Made by a program: the position numbers and the translations under genes
Notes under the pieces: model-generated
The model's input: the letters and a program-made list of their open reading frames with translations, nothing else
Databases searched by the model: none
What the model was told of the DNA's origin: nothing
Origin: Caulobacteraceae bacterium
GTDB taxonomy: Bacteria; Pseudomonadota; Alphaproteobacteria; Caulobacterales; Caulobacteraceae
Assembly (NCBI GenBank): GCA_028291305.1
Contig: JAQGII010000212.1
Location: 1-7,782 of the forward strand
Reading direction: 5' to 3'
Length of the DNA stretch: 7,782 nt
Shown: one piece after another, positions 1 to 6,935 of the stretch
Position numbering within the stretch: position 1 is the stretch's first letter
Layout of the letters: each line of letters opens with the position of its first letter

Positions 1-1
1 C

Positions 2-1831
2 AATTTCGACGGGCAGGGCACGGTGGGCGTGGCCTACCAGTCGACCATCCTGTCGATCCGCGCCGACGCCACGTCCAGCAGCTGCACCGACTGCATCAGC
101 GCGACCCTGGCGGCCAATGCCATCGACTACGCCATCGCCCATGGGGTGAAGGTGGTGAACATGTCGTTCGGCGAACAGGCCTCGGCCCTGGGCCCAACCT
201 TCGAACAGGCCCTGCAGCGCGGCGTCAACGCGGGGCTGATCTTCGCCATAGCGGCCGGCAACGGCGCCAACGGCGACGCCAACTGGCCCTCCGGCTACGG
301 GGTCGATCCGCGCTACGCGGGATCGATCATCATCGCCGGCGCCACCGACAAGACCGGCGCCCTGGCCAGCTTCTCCAATACGGGCAGCGCCGCGGCGGGG
401 GCCTTTCTGGTGGCGCCCGGCGCCAGCATCGTCACCGGCTGCAACAACGGCGGCAACTGTTCGGTCGTCTCGGGCACCTCCTTCGCGGCGCCGGCGGTGG
501 CCGGGGCCATGGCCCTGCTGCTGCAGGCCTTCCCCGCCATGAGCGGCCGCCAGGTGGTGGACCTGCTCTGGCGCACCGCCGACGACCTGGGCGCGCCGGG
601 GACCGACGCCACCTACGGGCGCGGCGCGCTGGACCTGCAGAGGGCCTTCCAGCCGGTCGGGGCGCTGACCGTGGCCTCGGCCAGCGGCGCCGCCGTGGCG
701 GTCACCGCGACACCGGGCGCGTTCGTCGCCACCGCCATCGGGGACGCCATCGCCAACGGGGGCGGGCTGACCACGGCCGGCCGCGACTTCTACAATCGCC
801 TGTTCGTGGTCAACCTGGCGCAGGGCTACCGTTCGACGGGCGCCTCGATCATCTCGCCCGAGCCGGCGAGCATCACGCGCAGCGCCGACATGGACCTGCC
901 GTCCTTCGCCCAGGGCCGGCTGCATGTCTCGGCGGCCCTGGCCAACGGCCAGCTCGATCCTTCCACCCGCTTCCACTGGATGCTGTCCAACCCGCAAGGC
1001 GGCGACCTGGCGGTGTCCTACGATCATGGCGGGCTGAGCCTGACGGCCTGGAAGGGCTCGGGCCTCGCCAACCCCTTCTTCGCCGCGACGATCGATCCCT
1101 TCACCTCCGTCGCCCAGCCGGATCAGGCGGTGCGCGCCGCCTATCGCAGCGGGCCGTTCCGCTTCACTGCCGAGGCCGGCTCCGGCCAGCGGCTGACCCC
1201 GGACCGCATGCAGCGCCAGCAGGGTTCGCACTATTTCCGCGCCGGCGCGGATGTCCGCCTCGGCCAGGTGTCGACCACCTTCACCGCCGGGGAGCTGGTC
1301 GAGCCCCTGGGGCCGCTGGGCTCCTACCTGCCGCAGGGGTCCGGCCTCGCGCTGCCGTCCAGCACGGGCTTCGTGTCCGCCTCCAGCCGCTGGCCGGTGG
1401 CGCCCGGCCTGGACTTCGCCGCGGAGGCCAGCCTTGGCCGCACCCGGCTGCAAGGCGCCTTCCTGTCGACCGCCGGCCCGGCGCTGAGCAGCGCCTGGCG
1501 CCTGAGCCTGGACGGCAATTGCCGGACGCTGGGGCTGGTCTGCACCGGCGTGCACCTGTCGCTGTCCCAGCCGCTCAGGATCGAACAGGGCCGCTTCAGC
1601 GCGGTCCTGCCGGACGTCCCCGCGCAGGAGTCCGATCCGCTCACCTTCTCGACGCGCACCTTCAGCGCCAGCCCCTCCGGCCGCGAGGTCGACCTGCGGC
1701 TGCGCGCCGATCAGAGCCTGGGCGCGGCGGGGACGCTCAGCCTGGAAGCCGTGGCCAGCCGCAATCCGGGCAACCGGGCCGACGCGCCCGCGGCGTTCGG
1801 CGTGCTGGGCGGCTGGCGGGCGGCGTTCTAG
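2..1831 (+). CDS. Subtilisin-like (S8) serine protease, probable autotransporter, 5' end missing
   Basis: This is the 3' part of a secreted subtilase gene. The frame is open from base 2, so the true start and the catalytic Asp and His lie left of the window; the GTG at 23 is internal. Visible are the segment before GVAYQSTILSIRAD typical of the subtilase core, the oxyanion-hole Asn in AAGNGAN (codon 260-262) and the catalytic Ser in SGTSFAAP (Ser codon 479-481). The protease domain ends near base 650 (DATYGRGALDLQRAF). A linker follows, then about 300 residues of alternating polar/hydrophobic stretches ending in GGWRAAF. A terminal Phe on a beta-rich C-terminus is the usual outer-membrane barrel signal, so an autotransporter that displays or releases its protease domain is likely. 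The barrel assignment is inference; the S8 assignment is firm. Cys pairs (CTDC, CNNGGNC) may form disulfides in the exported protein. Its stop lies six bases from the convergent glycosylase gene. Confidence 0.88.
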   Translation, partial: NFDGQGTVGVAYQSTILSIRADATSSSCTDCISATLAANAIDYAIAHGVKVVNMSFGEQASALGPTFEQALQRGVNAGLIFAIAAGNGANGDANWPSGYGVDPRYAGSIIIAGATDKTGALASFSNTGSAAAGAFLVAPGASIVTGCNNGGNCSVVSGTSFAAPAVAGAMALLLQAFPAMSGRQVVDLLWRTADDLGAPGTDATYGRGALDLQRAFQPVGALTVASASGAAVAVTATPGAFVATAIGDAIANGGGLTTAGRDFYNRLFVVNLAQGYRSTGASIISPEPASITRSADMDLPSFAQGRLHVSAALANGQLDPSTRFHWMLSNPQGGDLAVSYDHGGLSLTAWKGSGLANPFFAATIDPFTSVAQPDQAVRAAYRSGPFRFTAEAGSGQRLTPDRMQRQQGSHYFRAGADVRLGQVSTTFTAGELVEPLGPLGSYLPQGSGLALPSSTGFVSASSRWPVAPGLDFAAEASLGRTRLQGAFLSTAGPALSSAWRLSLDGNCRTLGLVCTGVHLSLSQPLRIEQGRFSAVLPDVPAQESDPLTFSTRTFSASPSGREVDLRLRADQSLGAAGTLSLEAVASRNPGNRADAPAAFGVLGGWRAAF

Positions 1832-1837
1832 GGGACC

Positions 1838-2509
1838 TCAAAGGTCGTCCAGATAGGCCCTGACGTCGGCGAACACCGCCTCGAACATCGGCGTGGTCAG
1901 CCGGCCGGTGTTCGTGTTCAGCCGCGAGCAGTGATAGCTGGAGAAGATGCGGTAGGGCCCGGCCTGGAACTGCAGCCCGTGGCCCGCGGGGGCGGCCGAG
2001 GCCTTCATGCCGACCGCCTTCAGCAGGTTGCGCCGCGACACGTCGCCCAGGCAGACGACGGCCTTGAGCCGGGGCAGGGCGGCCAGCCGCGCGGCCAGGA
2101 ACCGCCGGCAGGTCGCTTCCTCCTCGGGCAGGGGCTTGTTGCCCGGCGGGGCGCAGCGCACGGCGTTGCTCAGCATGCAGTCGATCAGGCGCACGCCGTC
2201 GTCCACGCGGGCGTCGAACCGGCCTTGCGAAAAGCCGAACTTGTCGAGCGTCTCGTAGAGCAGCTTGCCGGCATAGTCGCCGGTGAACGGCCGGCCGGTA
2301 CGGTTGGCGCCCTTGCGCCCGGGCGCCAGGCCCAGGACCAGCAGACGGGCCTGCGGATCGCCGAAGGACGGGGCGGGACCGTTGTACCACTCCGGATTGG
2401 TCGCCTGGTTCTCGCGGCGGTATTGCACCAGGCGCGGGCACAGCGGACAGTCCCTCGGCGGTTCGGGGACATCGGCCGCGACGACCTGGGACAGCCTAGC
2501 GGTCATCAT
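1838..2509 (-). CDS. Family 5 (UdgB-type) iron-sulfur uracil-DNA glycosylase
   Basis: This 223-residue enzyme should remove uracil, and in this family often other deaminated bases, from DNA to start base excision repair. Seen in the sequence: the N-terminal motif GLAPGRKGANRTGRPFTGD (residues 60-78), the LSNAVRCAPPGNKP block (113-126) and the C-terminal SYHCSRLNTNTGRLT (191-205), the pattern of family 5 UDGs. Four Cys fit the usual 4Fe-4S ligand spacing: C21 and C24 (CPLC), C119 and C134. Family 5 enzymes lack the Asp/Asn water activator of other UDGs; here the equivalent motif is GLAPGRKG. Start: ATG at 2507-2509, preceded by GGAG four bases upstream (minus strand); a second ATG follows immediately, so the first or second Met is possible. 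The start overlaps the end of the NYN gene by 14 bases, implying translational coupling. Length is normal for the family. Confidence 0.93.
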   Translation of the reverse strand: MMTARLSQVVAADVPEPPRDCPLCPRLVQYRRENQATNPEWYNGPAPSFGDPQARLLVLGLAPGRKGANRTGRPFTGDYAGKLLYETLDKFGFSQGRFDARVDDGVRLIDCMLSNAVRCAPPGNKPLPEEEATCRRFLAARLAALPRLKAVVCLGDVSRRNLLKAVGMKASAAPAGHGLQFQAGPYRIFSSYHCSRLNTNTGRLTTPMFEAVFADVRAYLDDL

Positions 2510-3080
2510 CCTGCTCCGGGGTCGGTTGCAGGAAGCGGGGCATGGAGGAGGTGCGCGGCCGGGCGATGGTGGCGGCCAGGTCGGCCAGGTCGACGAAGGC
2601 GTCCGCCTGGCGGCGCATCTCGTCGGAGGCCATCGGCGGCGACGACTTCAGCGTCGAGACCACCGTCACCCGCACGCCCTTGCGCTGCACCGCCTCGATC
2701 AGGCGGTGGAAATCGCTGTTGCCGGAGAACAGCACCATGTGGTCGGCGCTGGCCGCCATTTCCATCATGTCCACCGCGAGCTCGACGTTCATGTCGCCGC
2801 GATGCCGCTTGCGGCCGCTGGCGTCGGTATATTCCCGGGCCGGCTTGGTCACGACCGCGAAGCCGTTGTAGTCCAGCCAATCGACCAGCGGGCGGATCGG
2901 CGAATAGTCCTCGTTCTCCACGATGGCGGTGTAGTAGTAGGCGCGCACCAGCACCCCGCGCTTCTGGAACTCGTCCAGCAGCTTCTTGAAGTCGAGGTCG
3001 ATGTTGAGGCCCTTGGCCGCCGAGTAGAGATTGGCGCCGTCGATGAACAGGGCGATCCTGTCGGTCGCGTAGAATGCCAT
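2496..3080 (-). CDS. NYN domain (DUF88/LabA-like) putative nuclease
   Basis: This 194-residue cytosolic protein has the NYN/PIN-like fold, a family of presumed metal-dependent RNases whose targets are mostly unknown. Seen: RIALFIDGANLY (residues 8-19, Asp14), the motif RPLVDWLDYNGF (63-74), RGDMNVELAVDMM (94-106) and LFSGNSDFHRLIEAVQRKG (117-135), then a VTVVSTLKSSPPMASDEMRRQAD segment. The order and spacing match alphaproteobacterial DUF88 proteins. Oddly, relatives as I recall them read GNMD and SGDGDF where this one has GDMN and SGNSDF, so two usually acidic positions (98 and 121) are Asn; Asp14, Asp104 and Asp123 remain. Activity may be changed or lost. Start: ATG at 3078-3080 with only a weak GGGA ten bases upstream. 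It is first in a two-gene operon with the uracil-DNA glycosylase and starts 24 bp from the divergent folK. Family call is firm; function is not. Confidence 0.88.
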   Translation of the reverse strand: MAFYATDRIALFIDGANLYSAAKGLNIDLDFKKLLDEFQKRGVLVRAYYYTAIVENEDYSPIRPLVDWLDYNGFAVVTKPAREYTDASGRKRHRGDMNVELAVDMMEMAASADHMVLFSGNSDFHRLIEAVQRKGVRVTVVSTLKSSPPMASDEMRRQADAFVDLADLAATIARPRTSSMPRFLQPTPEQDDDR

Positions 3081-3104
3081 GCGCGCAATATCCCGAGACT
3101 GACA

Positions 3105-3617
3105 ATGGACCAGCCGATCAATGCCGATCAGCTAGCGGTGATCGCGCTCGGCGGCAACCTGCCGGGTGAAAACAGCTCCGTGGCGGCCGCCCTGCAGGCG
3201 GCGGTGGAGCGGTTGCCGGCGCTGGGTTTCGAGCCGGTGCGGGTGTCGCGCTGGTGGCGCTCGGCCGCCTGGCCGGACCCGTCCGACCCGCCGTTCCTCA
3301 ACGGCGTGGTCCTGGCCCGCACCGCCCTGTCGGCCGTCGAGGCGCTGGCGGCCCTGCATCGCCTCGAGGCGGGGTTCGGCCGCGAGCGCGCATCGCCCAA
3401 CGCCCCGCGCACGCTGGATCTGGACCTGATCGCCCTGGGCCGCCAGATCGTCGACAGCCCGGCGCTGGCGCTGCCGCACCCGCGCGCCGCCGACCGTTAT
3501 TTCGTGATGGCGCCGCTGGCCGAGATCGCGCCGCACTGGCGTCATCCGGTTTTGAATGCTACGGCGCAGGCCCTGGCCCAGACCGCAACCATCGGCCGCG
3601 ACGCCGTGCCTCAATAG
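3105..3617 (+). CDS. folK: 2-amino-4-hydroxy-6-hydroxymethyldihydropteridine pyrophosphokinase (HPPK)
   Basis: HPPK transfers pyrophosphate from ATP to 6-hydroxymethyl-7,8-dihydropterin, the step before dihydropteroate synthase in folate synthesis. The 170-residue protein shows the family blocks in order: IALGGNLPG (residues 13-21), WWRSAAWPDPSDPPFLNGVV (50-69), LHRLEAGFGRER, and the signature NAPRTLDLDLIALG with the paired catalytic/Mg-binding Asp residues of DLD, then LPHPRAADRYFVMAPLAEIAP. Start: ATG 3105 with a weak GAG eight bases upstream. A GTG at 3138 (just before IALGG) is an alternative that would remove an 11-residue N-terminal tail. The reading frame stays open far upstream (to about 2283), but that part is antisense to the NYN and glycosylase genes and has no family similarity. 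It is followed by the rpoZ promoter, so rpoZ need not depend on folK transcription. Confidence 0.94.
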   Translation: MDQPINADQLAVIALGGNLPGENSSVAAALQAAVERLPALGFEPVRVSRWWRSAAWPDPSDPPFLNGVVLARTALSAVEALAALHRLEAGFGRERASPNAPRTLDLDLIALGRQIVDSPALALPHPRAADRYFVMAPLAEIAPHWRHPVLNATAQALAQTATIGRDAVPQ

Positions 3618-3647
3618 ACGCGCCCGTCGCAATTTAGCCGCTCGGCG

Positions 3648-3676
3648 TTGCCACAACGGTCCCGGTCGCCTATTTT
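3648..3676 (+). promoter_or_regulatory. Candidate sigma70-type promoter of rpoZ-spoT
   Basis: TTGCCA (3648-3653, five of six bases to TTGACA) and TATTTT (3671-3676, four of six to TATAAT) are separated by exactly 17 bases, in the folK-rpoZ gap. Predicted transcription start is near 3683, giving a leader of about 19 bases before the rpoZ ATG. The A+T-rich -10 stands out in GC-rich DNA. No transcript data; consensus match by eye only. Confidence 0.5.
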
Positions 3677-3701
3677 GTTCTATTCACCACCGAGAGACTC
3701 C

Positions 3702-4061
3702 ATGGCCCGCGTCACTGTCGAAGATTGCGTTCAGAAGGTTCCGAACCGTTTCAGCCTCGTGCTGCTCGCCGCCCACCGCGCCCGCGCGGTCTCGGCCGGC
3801 GCCCAGATCATGGTCGATCGGGATAACGACAAGAACCCGGTGGTGGCCCTGCGCGAGATCGCCGACGACGTGATCGACGCCGAAGGCCTGAAGGAAACCC
3901 TGATCGGCACGCTGCAACGCGTCGACGAGCGGTCGGAAGCCGAGGAAGAGGCCGAGACCCTCGCCCTGCTGGCCGATCCGCAGCACATGCACATGAGCGA
4001 ACAAGAGCTTGTTCGTGCTCTGCAGAGCGACCGCGACGGCGGGCAGGAGGAGCGCTACTGA
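3702..4061 (+). CDS. rpoZ: DNA-directed RNA polymerase omega subunit
   Basis: Omega is the small RNA polymerase subunit that clamps the beta' C-terminus and helps core assembly. The 119-residue product begins [20 protein letters not shown] and continues [14 protein letters not shown] and [11 protein letters not shown], the omega hallmarks; the acidic, Gln/Glu-rich C-terminal tail is the longer form usual in alphaproteobacteria. The N-terminal Met-Ala-Arg is kept; in E. coli this MAR motif contributes to ppGpp site 1 at the beta'-omega interface, which suits the adjacent spoT. Start: ATG 3702 with GAGAG five bases upstream. A TTG at 3648 in the same frame would add 18 residues unlike any omega and lies inside the probable promoter, so it is rejected. 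The gene ends TGA at 4059-4061, sharing bases with the proposed spoT CTG start; the spoT ribosome site AGGAGG lies inside its last codons. Confidence 0.97.
   Translation: MARVTVEDCVQKVPNRFSLVLLAAHRARAVSAGAQIMVDRDNDKNPVVALREIADDVIDAEGLKETLIGTLQRVDERSEAEEEAETLALLADPQHMHMSEQELVRALQSDRDGGQEERY
3995..4020 (+). promoter_or_regulatory. Inverted repeat (possible RNA hairpin) near the 3' end of rpoZ
   Basis: CGAACAAG (3998-4005) and CTTGTTCG (4008-4015) are perfect reverse complements around two bases. Alternatively GAGC (3995-3998) pairs with GCTC (4017-4020) to lengthen the stem past a small bulge. The stretch is more AT-rich than its surroundings and sits 25 bases before the spoT ribosome-binding site. 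It also encodes part of omega (SEQELVRAL), so coincidence is possible. If it forms in mRNA it could affect spoT translation or protect the transcript; there is no U-run, so it is not a terminator. Confidence 0.4.
4045..4050 (+). promoter_or_regulatory. Perfect ribosome-binding site for spoT (AGGAGG)
   Basis: A full anti-16S match, AGGAGG, lies inside the last codons of rpoZ, seven bases before the CTG at 4058-4060. It is the best ribosome-binding site in the window. No ATG, GTG or TTG occurs in any of the three forward frames between 4058 and 4220, so this site has no conventional start to serve; it is the main reason for placing the spoT start at the CTG. Confidence 0.7.
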
Positions 4062-6373
4062 TCTCCAAAGGATCAGACGCACTCACGCTCCAGACGGCCG
4101 AAACGGCCGTCGCCAACCTCCCTGCGACCGCACCGCCGGCTTCCGACGCCCCGGCGGCGGCGCCCGTTCCCGCCATCGAACCGGCGAAGGCCGTCCCGCG
4201 CCCGAAATTCCTGCGCCAGTATGAGCTGATCGACCGGGTCAAAAGCTACGACCCGACCGCCGACGAGGCCCTGCTCAACCGCGCCTACGTCTACGCCATG
4301 CGCATGCACGGCACCCAGACCCGCGCCTCGGGCGATCCCTATTTCGCCCACCCGATCGAGGTGGCCGGCATCCTGACCGACTACCGGCTGGACACCGCCA
4401 CCATCGTCACGGCCCTGCTGCACGACGTGATCGAGGACACCCCGGCCACCCGGGCGGTGATCGACGAGATGTTCGGCGAGGAGATCGGCGAGCTGGTCGA
4501 GGGCGTCACCAAGCTGTCGCGCCTGGAGCTCAACGCCGAGCACGTGCGCCAGGCCGAGAACCTGCGCAAATTCATCCTGGCCATTTCCAAGGACGTGCGC
4601 GTCCTGATGGTCAAGCTGGCGGACCGACTGCACAACATGCGCACCCTGGGGTTCATCAAGAGCCCGGACAAGCGCGAGCGCATCGCCCGCGAGACGCTCG
4701 ACATCTACGCGCCCCTGGCCCGCTCGATCGGCTGCCACCGCATCTGCAGCGAGCTGGAAGAGCTGGCCTTCGAACACATGAACCCGATGGCGCGCAACGC
4801 CATCGTGCGCCGGCTGGAGTCCCTGCGCGCCGCCCAGGGCGGCGCCGTCGCCGTGGTCAGCGGCGAAATCTCGTCGCGGCTGGAAGGGGCGGGCGTCCCG
4901 GCCCGCGTCTACGGCCGCGAGAAGAACCCCTATTCGATCTGGCGCAAGCTGCAGCGCAAGTCGATCGGCTTCTCCCAGCTGTCGGACATCTACGCCTTCC
5001 GGGTGATCGTCGACACCGAGGACGACTGCTACCGGGCGCTGGGGGTGATCCACCGGGCCTGGTCGTCGGTGCCCGAGCGGTTCAAGGACTTCATCTCCAC
5101 GCCCAAGCGCAACAACTACCGCTCGCTGCACACCACCATCGTCGGGCCCAAGGGCATGCGCATCGAGATGCAGATCCGCACCGAGGCCATGGACCGCATC
5201 GCCGAGGAGGGCGTGGCCGCCCACTGGCGCTACAAGGACGCCTCCTACGGCTTCGACGCCGAGGCCGCCGAGGCCGAGGGCGGGCGCGACCCCCTGATCA
5301 ACCTGCGCCACCTGGTCCAGGTGCTGGAGCACGGCGGCGACGCCGAGGAGCTGGTCGAGCACGCCAAGCTGGAGATGTTCCTCGACCAGGTGTTCGTGTT
5401 CACGCCCAAGGGCCGGGTGATCGGCCTGCCGCGCGGCGCCATGCCCCTGGATTTCGCCTATGCCGTGCACAGCGACGTGGGCGACACCACCGCCGGGGTG
5501 AAGATCAACGGCGAGCTGCGCCCGCTGCGCACGACGCTGCAGAACGGCGACGTGGTCGAGATCATCCGCGGCCCCAAGCCAGTGGCCTGGACCGAATGGG
5601 GCTCGCTGACCGTCACCGGCCGCGCCCGCTCGGCGATCCGCCGGCACATCCGCCAGAGCGAACGCGAGGAATTCGGCCGCCTGGGCCGCGCCTCGGTGGA
5701 CGAGACCTTCGCCCGGGCCGGCAAGTCGCGGGCCGACGTGCAGCTGAAGGGCATGCTCGAACGCTTCGGCGTGGCCAGCGAGGACGAGCTGTTCATCGCC
5801 GTGGGCCGGGGCCGCGTCGGCGCCACCCAGGTGCTGGAGACCGTCTTCCCCGGCCTGAAGGCGGACGAGCGGGCCGCTGCTTCGGAACGCCGCCGGATCG
5901 AGGACGGCCCCAACGCCCGCTCCTTCGTGCGCGGGGCGGGCATCGCGTCCGGCGCCGTGATCCACTTCGCCGACTGCTGCAACCCGGTGCCGGGCGACCG
6001 CATCGTCGGCATCGCCCAGGACGACAACCTGGTGGCGGTGCACACCATCGACTGCGCCGTGCTGGCCGAGTTCGAGGATCGCGACGACCTGTGGCGCGAC
6101 ATGCACTGGACGGCCCAGGCCGAGCAGGCGACCCTGTCGACCACCAAGCTGCTCGCCACCATCCGCGACGCGCCGGGCGTGCTGGGCCAGGTCTGCACCA
6201 TCATCGGCGAGGCCGGCGGCAACATCGTCAACATGCGCATGCACCACCGCCAGGGCGATTTCTTCGACGTCGACTTCGATGTCGAGGTGCGCGACGCGCG
6301 GCACCTGACGCTGATCGCGGCGGCGCTGCGGGCGTGCCCGCCGGTGGAGACGGTGGACCGGGCGAAGGGGTAG
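4058..6373 (+). CDS. spoT: Bifunctional (p)ppGpp synthetase/hydrolase (long RSH), probable CTG start
   Basis: This enzyme makes (p)ppGpp from GTP/GDP and ATP and hydrolyses it, setting the stringent response. From the CTG at 4058 it would be 771 residues. Domains: HD hydrolase with HDVIEDT (His-Asp at 122-123) and [12 protein letters not shown]; synthetase with [18 protein letters not shown] (341-344, the RXKD form of bifunctional enzymes, not the EXDD of RelA) and [19 protein letters not shown] (about 440-505); conserved-Cys domain (CC at 640-641, IDC Cys666); C-terminal ACT (about 692-768). All key motifs are intact. Start: the first in-frame ATG, at 4298, falls inside the hydrolase domain and would cut off conserved [10 protein letters not shown]. 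No ATG/GTG/TTG exists in frame back to a TAA at 3824. CTG 4058 overlaps the rpoZ stop and follows AGGAGG by seven bases; ATC 4061 and CTG 4211 are alternatives. Residues 2-51 are an Ala/Pro-rich extension. Function is firm, start provisional. Confidence 0.95.
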   Translation: MISKGSDALTLQTAETAVANLPATAPPASDAPAAAPVPAIEPAKAVPRPKFLRQYELIDRVKSYDPTADEALLNRAYVYAMRMHGTQTRASGDPYFAHPIEVAGILTDYRLDTATIVTALLHDVIEDTPATRAVIDEMFGEEIGELVEGVTKLSRLELNAEHVRQAENLRKFILAISKDVRVLMVKLADRLHNMRTLGFIKSPDKRERIARETLDIYAPLARSIGCHRICSELEELAFEHMNPMARNAIVRRLESLRAAQGGAVAVVSGEISSRLEGAGVPARVYGREKNPYSIWRKLQRKSIGFSQLSDIYAFRVIVDTEDDCYRALGVIHRAWSSVPERFKDFISTPKRNNYRSLHTTIVGPKGMRIEMQIRTEAMDRIAEEGVAAHWRYKDASYGFDAEAAEAEGGRDPLINLRHLVQVLEHGGDAEELVEHAKLEMFLDQVFVFTPKGRVIGLPRGAMPLDFAYAVHSDVGDTTAGVKINGELRPLRTTLQNGDVVEIIRGPKPVAWTEWGSLTVTGRARSAIRRHIRQSEREEFGRLGRASVDETFARAGKSRADVQLKGMLERFGVASEDELFIAVGRGRVGATQVLETVFPGLKADERAAASERRRIEDGPNARSFVRGAGIASGAVIHFADCCNPVPGDRIVGIAQDDNLVAVHTIDCAVLAEFEDRDDLWRDMHWTAQAEQATLSTTKLLATIRDAPGVLGQVCTIIGEAGGNIVNMRMHHRQGDFFDVDFDVEVRDARHLTLIAAALRACPPVETVDRAKG

Positions 6374-6486
6374 GGCGGGCGGGGGCGACCTCCGCTATCT
6401 CGGCATCGAAGTTGACGACGCGCTTGAGTTGTCAGAGCAGGTCCTACCCGCCGCAAGATAAGACAGCCGAAGGAGCTGCAAACAAT
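6374..6486. other. Intergenic gap between spoT and the DUF1801 gene
   Basis: This 113-base gap marks the change from the very GC-rich spoT to a lower-GC gene. It contains AAGGAG (6470-6475), 11 bases before the DUF1801 ATG, a usable but slightly distant ribosome site. TTGACG (6412-6417) and TTGTCA (6429-6434) resemble -35 boxes, but neither has a convincing -10 at normal spacing. I see no stem with a T-run after spoT. Confidence 0.5.
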
Positions 6487-6882
6487 ATGAAACAGGGCGC
6501 AACGACCAACGGCGAATCCCCTTCTCGGCTGATCGACGCGAGGATCGAGGAACTGGACGACTGGAGGGGCAAGACGCTCTCCCATGTCCGCGCGCTCATC
6601 AAGCAGACGGACCCCGAAGTGGTCGAGGAGTGGAAGTGGAGAGGCGTTCCGGTGTGGTCTCACCATGGAATTATCTGCACCGGCGAGACGTACAAGAGCG
6701 TCGTGAAGCTGACTTTCGCCAAGGGCGCCTCGCTCGAGGACCCATCAGGTCTGTTCAACTCCAGCCTTGAAGGCAACACCAGGCGCGCGATAGATTTGCA
6801 TGAGGCCGATGAAGTCGATGAGGATGCGTTCAAGACGCTCATACGTGCTGCTGTGGCCTTGAACAGGTCTTCAGCCCGATAA
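6487..6882 (+). CDS. DUF1801 domain protein of unknown function
   Basis: This 131-residue protein has no signal peptide or membrane segment, so is probably cytosolic. It matches the DUF1801 family (YdhG-like, small alpha/beta fold; role not established). Recognisable parts are RIEELDDWRGKTLSHVRALI (residues 19-38), DPEVVEEWKWRGVPVWSHHG (42-61), IICTGETYKSVVKLTFAKGA (62-81) and the C-terminal LFNSSLEGNTRRAIDLHE with EDAFKTLIRAAVALN. Start: ATG 6487 with AAGGAG 11 bases upstream; the frame is open further left, but that part overlaps spoT in another frame. GC content by hand count of two 60-base lines is about 55-57 percent, against about 73 percent for a line of spoT, so recent acquisition or weak codon selection is possible. 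It faces the YdeI/OmdA-like gene with 53 bases between stops. Confidence 0.85.
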   Translation: MKQGATTNGESPSRLIDARIEELDDWRGKTLSHVRALIKQTDPEVVEEWKWRGVPVWSHHGIICTGETYKSVVKLTFAKGASLEDPSGLFNSSLEGNTRRAIDLHEADEVDEDAFKTLIRAAVALNRSSAR

Positions 6883-6935
6883 TTGAATGCGGCTGTAGGC
6901 CTATCCAGGCGCCGAGATGGGAAGTTTTACGGAGT

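Noticed and set aside
1834..1846. Small hairpin GACCT-CAA-AGGTC between the convergent protease and glycosylase genes
   Set aside because: Only five base pairs and no T-run on either strand, so support as a bidirectional terminator is too thin, though the location is right.
2283..3104. Plus-strand open frame leading into folK
   Set aside because: It is antisense to the NYN and glycosylase genes and carries no HPPK similarity before 3105; folK blocks begin right after the ATG at 3105.
4073..6304. 743-codon open frame on the minus strand across spoT
   Set aside because: It is exactly antisense to a firmly identified gene and its translation is rich in His/Asp/Val/Gly repeats with no family motif. 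Long antisense frames are expected when third codon positions are strongly GC-biased.
6412..6440. TTGACG as a -35 box for the DUF1801 gene
   Set aside because: No recognisable -10 at 16-18 bases (the sequence there is GAGCAG); the GATAAG further on is too far from either -35 candidate.
6896..6903. Palindrome TAGGCCTA between the DUF1801 and OmdA-like stops
   Set aside because: Eight-base palindrome without loop or T-run; a terminator or operator cannot be supported.
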